Source: an uncultured Treponema sp.
GTDB taxonomy: Bacteria; Spirochaetota; Spirochaetia; Treponematales; Treponemataceae
DNA length: 10,109 nucleotides
Assembly (NCBI GenBank): GCA_937915735.1
Contig: CALGGS010000007.1
Span: 1 to 10,109 of the forward strand
Direction of reading: 5' to 3'
The notes below the pieces were generated by a model. That model searched no databases and had not been told where the DNA came from. It saw only the letters and a list, made by a program, of their open reading frames with translations. Positions 6,632 through 10,109 of the stretch are shown here, one piece after another. Made by a program: the position numbers and the translations under genes. Position 1 is the stretch's first letter; each line of letters opens with the position of its first letter.

Positions 6632-7301
6632 AGTATTTCCCCCATTTGTTTTTCATATTCTCAATAAACACTTTCTGCGTAACCCTATCTTCTGTCGTAT
6701 TCGTTCCTACTACAGAATTTACAGACAAATATCTTGGTTGTAGAATAATACGATTCATGCACAGTTCCTGCATTACCATATCAATATCAGAAGCACACGG
6801 GTCTTTATCATCATACTTCGCTTTTAAACACGCTTTGTTTATCCATCTCATGTGACCGGGCATACCGACAAAAGCAAATTCGCTGCAATATGCGTAGATG
6901 CTCATACTGGCATTGTCGCTTGCAATTCCAAGATTGAGGTCTACGAGCATTTGCGCAACACGCTCAATTTCCTGCGTTATCACATTTGTATCAGCCTCCC
7001 CGGTTTCGGTGGAAGTTATCGGAATAGTGTCTCTCTGACGATATACAAAATCATTACAGTCATCATCGCAGACATAAATGACATCTTCGGGCGTATTCTC
7101 GATAATCCAGTACAGCGTCGTCATAAAATTTCTGACAGCACCTTTAGGGATTACAAGCAGATTATTTATGCCATTTGCCCTATATTCCTCCGCCTCCTCT
7201 TCTCTGACAACGACAGTACAATAATCAAACAATTTATGAGATGTTATACATTTTGCTCTGCGGAATGACATGACATAAATGTTAAAAGTAATTGGCTTCA
7301 A
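6582..7301 (-). CDS. GT-A glycosyltransferase resembling TET-associated (TAGT) phage DNA glycosyltransferases
   Basis: A 239-aa predicted glycosyltransferase. The first strand is FNIYVMSFRRA (6-16), followed by a VVVREEEAEEY block (30-40). LLVIPKGAVRNFMT (48-61) is next, then the metal/nucleotide-sugar DxD motif in YVCDDDCNDF (76-85). An acidic DIDMVMQEL segment (172-180) precedes a short C-terminal tail. This order fits the TAGT family, which glycosylates hydroxymethylated pyrimidines in phage DNA; the assignment comes from motif recall, not a search. The start is TTG at 7301 with GGAG 7 nt upstream; the first ATG at 7271 would cut off the first beta strand. It overlaps its neighbours by 20 and 50 nt. 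No base-hydroxylating or hydroxymethylating enzyme (TET/JBP, hydroxymethylase) is in this window, so the acceptor is unproven. An alternative is a glycosyltransferase acting on protein or surface glycan. Confidence 0.7.
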   Translation of the reverse strand: MKPITFNIYVMSFRRAKCITSHKLFDYCTVVVREEEAEEYRANGINNLLVIPKGAVRNFMTTLYWIIENTPEDVIYVCDDDCNDFVYRQRDTIPITSTETGEADTNVITQEIERVAQMLVDLNLGIASDNASMSIYAYCSEFAFVGMPGHMRWINKACLKAKYDDKDPCASDIDMVMQELCMNRIILQPRYLSVNSVVGTNTTEDRVTQKVFIENMKNKWGKYYGFNYKRNIASIKVQR

Positions 7302-8283
7302 AGTATTTCTCCATTCTCAGCCCATAATTAAAATGGTAGTCCTTATCTCTGTACTCACCGAGGAGCATTTTGCAACGGTCATACAAGAAGTCTGCACCAG
7401 CTTTTGTAACGAACGGAAGCGAACCGTTGACACGAGGATTGATTTCAAGCAGATAAACATCATCCCCATCAATCATAAAATCAGCACAAGAGTTCCCGTC
7501 AAGACCAGTCTTTTCGATGATTTCTTTATGGATTGCGTATGCCTTTTCGTTCGGTTTGATTTCTCCGTCTACTACACACCCGTACAACATTTCGTAGCCG
7601 TAATAGCCGCACATTCCTTTTACCTTGCCGTTGTCTGACAATGCTGATGTGCTGTAGTCATACCCGCCGACATATTTCTGCAAAATAATCCTGCCTTTGT
7701 AGCGGTTCAGCAGCTCTCCAAGATACTCTCTCGTTATATACCGTGGCTTCCCTGTCTTTCCGATAAGACCGACATCAAAGGCCTTGCTTTCATCTACAAC
7801 ACAAAAACCGACTCCGCCACAGGCATCATTGATTTTACAGCAGACTGATTTGTATTCGTCAATAAACTTGTTAGCTTCTTCGATTGACAGTGGAATAATC
7901 TGCTGTGGCATGTACTTACCAAACATCTTATGCAATTCAATTTTGTCGTTCACGATTGCAAGTGATTCTAGTGATGATACTGACACTTTTATGCCGTTAT
8001 CCTCAAATAATTTGCGGTTTTTAGCAAGAATCGGCAGTTCTTTTGTAATATATGGAACGATTACTTGAATATCGTATTTTTTACATATATTCAGCAGTGT
8101 AGGCAGATATTTTTCATCAGTGATTGACGGAACAACGACAGTCTCATTGACACTTGTTTTCAGCATGGCGTTCGGATTATTGTTTATTCCAACAACAAAA
8201 ATCTCCTCACCATCTTTATTTTTCCGCATGTCGTCAATCAGTTCTTTTGACAAAGCACCGCAACCTGTTATTAAAATTCTCAT
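7282..8283 (-). CDS. ATP-grasp ligase (carbamoyl-phosphate-synthase-like/PylC-like)
   Basis: A 333-aa ATP-grasp enzyme of the kind that activates a carboxylate as acyl phosphate and joins it to an amine or similar nucleophile. It has an N-terminal Rossmann-like segment (RILITGCG, 2-9; VGINNNP, 31-37). ATP-grasp landmarks follow: VNDKIELHKMF (111-121), an ATP-binding lysine K150 before the glycine-rich GGVGF (156-160), LQKYVGGYDYSTS (201-213), and the metal-binding LLEINPRVNGSLP (278-290) with E280 and N282. All core residues look present, so it should be active. The start ATG at 8283 overlaps the ParB-like TGA (ATGA) and has AAGGAG 7 nt upstream. Substrates are unknown. Next to a PLP decarboxylase and a glycosyltransferase, coupling of an amino-acid-derived group to a sugar or base is plausible. 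Similar ligase/decarboxylase pairs are, from memory, also found in surface polysaccharide loci. Confidence 0.88.
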   Translation of the reverse strand: MRILITGCGALSKELIDDMRKNKDGEEIFVVGINNNPNAMLKTSVNETVVVPSITDEKYLPTLLNICKKYDIQVIVPYITKELPILAKNRKLFEDNGIKVSVSSLESLAIVNDKIELHKMFGKYMPQQIIPLSIEEANKFIDEYKSVCCKINDACGGVGFCVVDESKAFDVGLIGKTGKPRYITREYLGELLNRYKGRIILQKYVGGYDYSTSALSDNGKVKGMCGYYGYEMLYGCVVDGEIKPNEKAYAIHKEIIEKTGLDGNSCADFMIDGDDVYLLEINPRVNGSLPFVTKAGADFLYDRCKMLLGEYRDKDYHFNYGLRMEKYFEANYF

Positions 8284-8906
8284 TTAAGTTCTCCTTCACC
8301 TTTCTTTATAAGTTTTACAGTTTCCTTTGGCTTTGAATATCCTCTCACAACCATTCCTTCGGGTACATCTTCATACCAAATTGCCCTTGCCTTGATTGTT
8401 CTCTCTCCTTGCTTTTTCTTTGCAATCAAAACTTTTTTATCTTCAAGCCCGAATCTTTTTACAAGCTGTTCATAATCAAGTTCTGAGCGGCAGACAATCA
8501 TAATATAGTCGTACTTTTCATATCTGATTGGTTCAAGCAAATCTATCTTTCTGTCAGTGGGTTCTTTTTCCTGTAAATCAAGTCCGAGGTCAATGTTAAG
8601 GTCAGCAGTCCAGTCAGCGAGAACATTCAAATCCCATTCGCCAGCGTGAGTATTGTCCTTTATGTTTATTGCTTTCAGCTCGGCAACTGAGTAACCTTTC
8701 AAACGCTTGCAATCTACGACAATATCAGGGTCTTTTTCAGCAAGAATCTTCGAACGCTGATTACCTGCAATTACATTATCATGCTCGTCAATAAGAAAGA
8801 TACCGAAGTCACCGAACATTTCAAGGGAGCGAGCAAGCTCTTCCTTTTTTGGTTTTGACAATTTGCGTGGATTCCCAAAGTTATATTTCAAATCACCAAC
8901 ACGCAT
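8280..8906 (-). CDS. ParB N-terminal-domain (ParB/Sulfiredoxin-fold) protein
   Basis: A 208-aa protein with a ParB-N domain at its N-terminus: MRVGDLKYNFGNPRKLS (1-17), helix EELARSLEMFG, then VIAGNQRSKIL (45-55), which matches the GxxR nucleotide-binding box. ParB-N domains bind and hydrolyse CTP or ATP, and in phages they occur alone or with DNA-modifying enzymes. There is no ParB-type DNA-binding helix-turn-helix. The C-terminal part (about 130-180) has a YDYIMIVCRSELDYEQL segment, and the end is a basic tail. I chose the ATG at 8906: an upstream in-frame ATG at 8948 falls inside a candidate -10 box, and 8906 is the start with the same 20-nt spacing to the palindrome-like motif as the gene at 2501. 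The ATG at 8915 is an alternative. None of these starts has a clear Shine-Dalgarno. It is the first gene of the cassette operon. Chromosome or plasmid partitioning is not implied. Confidence 0.82.
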   Translation of the reverse strand: MRVGDLKYNFGNPRKLSKPKKEELARSLEMFGDFGIFLIDEHDNVIAGNQRSKILAEKDPDIVVDCKRLKGYSVAELKAINIKDNTHAGEWDLNVLADWTADLNIDLGLDLQEKEPTDRKIDLLEPIRYEKYDYIMIVCRSELDYEQLVKRFGLEDKKVLIAKKKQGERTIKARAIWYEDVPEGMVVRGYSKPKETVKLIKKGEGELK

Positions 8907-8925
8907 CTTGCACATTTCTATTGAT

Positions 8926-8943
8926 TTTTCGCACATACGAAAT
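8926..8943. promoter_or_regulatory. Palindrome-like motif, copy 2 (possible operator)
   Basis: The 18-mer ttttcgcacatacgaaat differs from copy 1 (2521-2538) at three positions only, and the two differences in the centre leave the TTTCG/CGAAA arms intact. It overlaps the expected transcription start of the promoter at 8944-8972 and lies 20 nt before the ATG at 8906. A repressor or activator bound here would control the whole cassette-terminase operon. Confidence 0.5.
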
Positions 8944-8972
8944 ATCATAACAATAAAAAAACAGATTGTAAA
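8944..8972 (-). promoter_or_regulatory. Candidate sigma-70-type promoter of the cassette/terminase operon
   Basis: On the minus strand TTTACA (8972-8967) and TATGAT (8949-8944) are separated by 17 nt, a good vegetative-type promoter. Transcription should start near 8937, inside the palindrome-like motif, giving a leader of about 30 nt to the ATG at 8906. The -35 box is part of the arm of the terminator for the gene upstream, so terminator and promoter share bases. Confidence 0.55.
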
Positions 8973-8995
8973 GTGGAGTTTTTTACAATCTGTTT
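8959..8995 (-). terminator. Rho-independent terminator of the RarA-C-like gene
   Basis: A perfect 14-bp inverted repeat (8959-8972 with 8982-8995, arms AAACAGATTGTAAA and TTTACAATCTGTTT) with a 9-nt loop begins 22 nt beyond the stop of the gene at 9018-9719. On the minus strand it ends in seven consecutive T residues followed by ATTG. The stem is AT-rich, but its length and the T-run support a terminator for leftward transcription. The rightward strand lacks an equally clean T-run. Confidence 0.72.
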
Positions 8996-9017
8996 CAGTG
9001 CAAAGTAAAAATATGGC

Positions 9018-9719
9018 TTACCAAATATCAAACTGCTCATTCGGTTTTTCAGATTGCTCTTCTTTTTTCTCTGTTGGGTCGAGTACCTTGCCTTTCTGGA
9101 ACTCTTTCACTTTATCTGGGAATTTCGGTGCTACATGATTAAAGAACTCGCTCCAATCACCTTCGTCAAAAAGTGATGGCTGGTAAGGCTTCAAGGCTTT
9201 CTGCTCTGTCTGTATCATGTCAAGTTTTGTTTTGCCGTTTGCTTTACCTTTCCATGTATGACAGTCAAAAACATAATCTGGAATGTAATCAATTCCTTCC
9301 GTGCAGTATTTATTAACAAGGTCTTTGTCAACAAACTTGTCAAATTCCTCATCAGTGAGAAGTTTATCTCCCCACATAAAGTTACAGGCGACATAATCAG
9401 CGTCACGGTTCTTTCTTGCAAGACACAGAAGGATTATTGCCTTTGCGATGAACAAATCATTTGTGCTTCCTTTTTTTGCTCCTGCGTTCACGAAATCATC
9501 AGCTTGCTTCAAAGCAACGATTTCTTTTGTTATGATTCCATAACAATCCTCAGCAGAACAGGTGTAAATGCGCTTCCACATATAGTTGCGAAAATTAAGG
9601 CTTAATTCGTAAGCCGCATAGACTGCGTGCCTAACATCACTCCTTCTGATTGCTTTCTGCAACATGGAACTCATCTCATACATATTGTAGCCGTTTCTTG
9701 TTTTCAAATCGTAGCCCAT
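9018..9719 (-). CDS. Stand-alone RarA/MgsA C-terminal-like protein
   Basis: A 233-aa protein resembling the helical C-terminal part of RarA/MgsA (replication-associated recombination ATPase), without any Walker motifs. The similarity is seen in MLQKAIRRSDVRHAVYAAYEL (19-39, compare the 'lqKaiRrgd..aAly' pattern), the MWKRIYTCSAEDCYG segment (47-61, compare 'lwrRl...seDvG') and the YIPDYVFDCHTWKGKANGKTK..M region (145-168). The C-terminal tail is charged (about 205-233). RarA acts at stalled replication forks, where its C-terminal part mediates oligomerisation and contacts with single-strand-binding protein. A phage-borne isolated domain might modulate replication or host RarA, which is inference. 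The start ATG at 9719 has AAGGAG 7 nt upstream, and the gene ends at a terminator, so it can be expressed separately from the cassette. The assignment is by motif memory and is moderate. Confidence 0.7.
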   Translation of the reverse strand: MGYDLKTRNGYNMYEMSSMLQKAIRRSDVRHAVYAAYELSLNFRNYMWKRIYTCSAEDCYGIITKEIVALKQADDFVNAGAKKGSTNDLFIAKAIILLCLARKNRDADYVACNFMWGDKLLTDEEFDKFVDKDLVNKYCTEGIDYIPDYVFDCHTWKGKANGKTKLDMIQTEQKALKPYQPSLFDEGDWSEFFNHVAPKFPDKVKEFQKGKVLDPTEKKEEQSEKPNEQFDIW

Positions 9720-9746
9720 GTATAAACTCCTTATTTTCTTTTATTT

Positions 9747-9776
9747 ATTGTAGATTATTAAACTTTTTATTTGCAA
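9747..9776 (-). promoter_or_regulatory. Candidate promoter for the RarA-C-like gene
   Basis: In the 80-nt gap before the gene, minus-strand TTGCAA (9776-9771) and TACAAT (9752-9747) are 18 nt apart, followed by the AAGGAG and ATG. The boxes are imperfect and the region is AT-rich, so this is a tentative call. Confidence 0.35.
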
Positions 9777-9799
9777 GCATTAAAATCTCTTTATTCTTC

Positions 9800-9976
9800 T
9801 TATTCCTCCTCAATCTCAACCAAGTTGCAATAGTTCCTTGAATAATTCTTGCCGATAAGCCAGAGCAGCTTATCTTTTGCCTGTGCCTCATCAGAAGCCC
9901 AAAACTCCACCGTCATACCTTTCTTACTGAGACCATCATCTTCAATGTCAGCCTTGTATTTTTTCAGTTCTAGCAT
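9800..9976 (-). CDS. Unidentified 58-aa protein
   Basis: I do not recognise this protein. The start chosen is the ATG at 9976, with GGGAAG 6 nt upstream and one nucleotide after the stop of the preceding gene. The longer frame from 10018 would overlap that gene by about 40 nt. The protein has an MTVEFWASDEAQAKDKLLWLIG core (21-42), a strand-then-helix pattern as in small alpha/beta phage proteins, and an acidic end (LVEIEEE). There is no cysteine cluster, signal peptide or membrane segment. Its location ahead of the replication-like gene suggests an early or middle accessory role, but no function can be given. Confidence 0.7.
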   Translation of the reverse strand: MLELKKYKADIEDDGLSKKGMTVEFWASDEAQAKDKLLWLIGKNYSRNYCNLVEIEEE

Positions 9977-9977
9977 G

Positions 9978-10109
9978 TCAATCTTCCCACACCTCAAAAT
10001 GTGCATAATCAATCGCATCGTTCAACTCTCGGCAAATCAAAGTTGCCGGAAGATTTCCTTGTATCGCATACTCATACACGGATTCTCCACCTTCTGCGAT
10101 TTTTATGTC
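9978..10109 (-). CDS. C-terminal fragment of an unidentified gene entering from the right edge
   Basis: A minus-strand frame is open from the window edge to a TGA at 9980-9978, giving at least 43 residues beginning DIKIAEGGESVYEYAIQGNL and ending DYAHFEVWED. No start lies in the window. The stop is one nucleotide from the start of the next gene, the tight spacing expected of a true coding end. The YEYAIQGNLPATLICRELNDAIDYAHFE stretch looks like a compact helical protein; I cannot assign a family. Confidence 0.55.
   Translation of the reverse strand, partial: DIKIAEGGESVYEYAIQGNLPATLICRELNDAIDYAHFEVWED

Noticed and set aside
4428..8283. A bacterial capsule or O-antigen locus on a host chromosome
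   Set aside because: No polymerase, flippase or chain-length genes are present and the genes are coupled to terminase. The possibility that the product decorates the host surface is kept as an alternative.
8907..8948. Longer ParB-like start at 8948
   Set aside because: That ATG is part of the TATGAT -10 box and has no ribosome binding site; the ParB-N domain begins right at 8906.
166..9841. Many plus-strand open frames of 60-140 codons
   Set aside because: They lie opposite well-supported minus-strand genes, lack recognisable domains, and are rich in the hydrophobic and serine runs expected from reading AT-rich genes backwards.
1..10109. tRNA genes, CRISPR arrays, insertion sequences, integrase or attachment sites
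   Set aside because: No cloverleaf-like stretches, regularly spaced repeats, transposase motifs or terminal inverted repeats were seen; genes fill almost the entire window and no gap exceeds about 80 nt.

Overview
The window reads as the late-gene region of a tailed double-stranded DNA phage or prophage. Every supported gene lies on the minus strand, so transcription runs from right to left. The diagnostic genes are a large terminase, a DUF5681-type small terminase candidate and a Mu-F/SPP1-gp7-type minor head protein. The base composition is AT-rich and the genes carry purine-rich Shine-Dalgarno sites. TAA, TAG and TGA are all used as stops, so there is no sign of code reassignment. A low-GC bacterial host such as a member of the Bacillota or Spirochaetota would fit, but nothing in the window fixes the host.

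Layout in the direction of transcription (right to left). (1) 9800-10109: the end of an unidentified gene and a 58-aa unidentified gene. (2) 9018-9719: a stand-alone protein resembling the C-terminal region of RarA/MgsA ATPases, with its own candidate promoter, ending at a strong inverted repeat followed by a T-run (terminator). (3) 8280-8906: a ParB-N-domain protein that opens a new transcription unit; its candidate promoter overlaps the terminator and is followed by an 18-bp palindrome-like motif. (4) 4428-8283: four enzyme genes packed with overlapping ends, encoding an ATP-grasp ligase, a GT-A glycosyltransferase resembling the TET-associated phage DNA glycosyltransferases, a fold-type III PLP decarboxylase and a UDP-galactopyranose mutase. 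(5) 2546-4419: small and large terminase. (6) 2109-2501: a small membrane protein with an HEFGH zinc-protease motif, preceded by a second copy of the palindrome-like motif. (7) 253-2112: a minor head protein whose C-terminal extension resembles DUF3626, a possible MuF-type polymorphic toxin. (8) 44-256: a 70-aa gene that could be its cognate small protein. The left edge may hold the start of one more gene.

The most interesting part is the enzyme cassette between the ParB-like gene and the terminase. Mutase, glycosyltransferase, ligase and decarboxylase together look like a pathway that makes an unusual activated sugar and a small amine or amino-acid group and attaches them to something. The position beside the packaging motor and the resemblance of the glycosyltransferase to DNA-base glycosyltransferases suggest DNA hypermodification before packaging. 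Decoration of the virion or of the host surface remains a real alternative, because mutases, ATP-grasp ligases and decarboxylases also occur in surface-polysaccharide loci. No portal gene is seen between the terminase and the minor head gene, which departs from the usual order.
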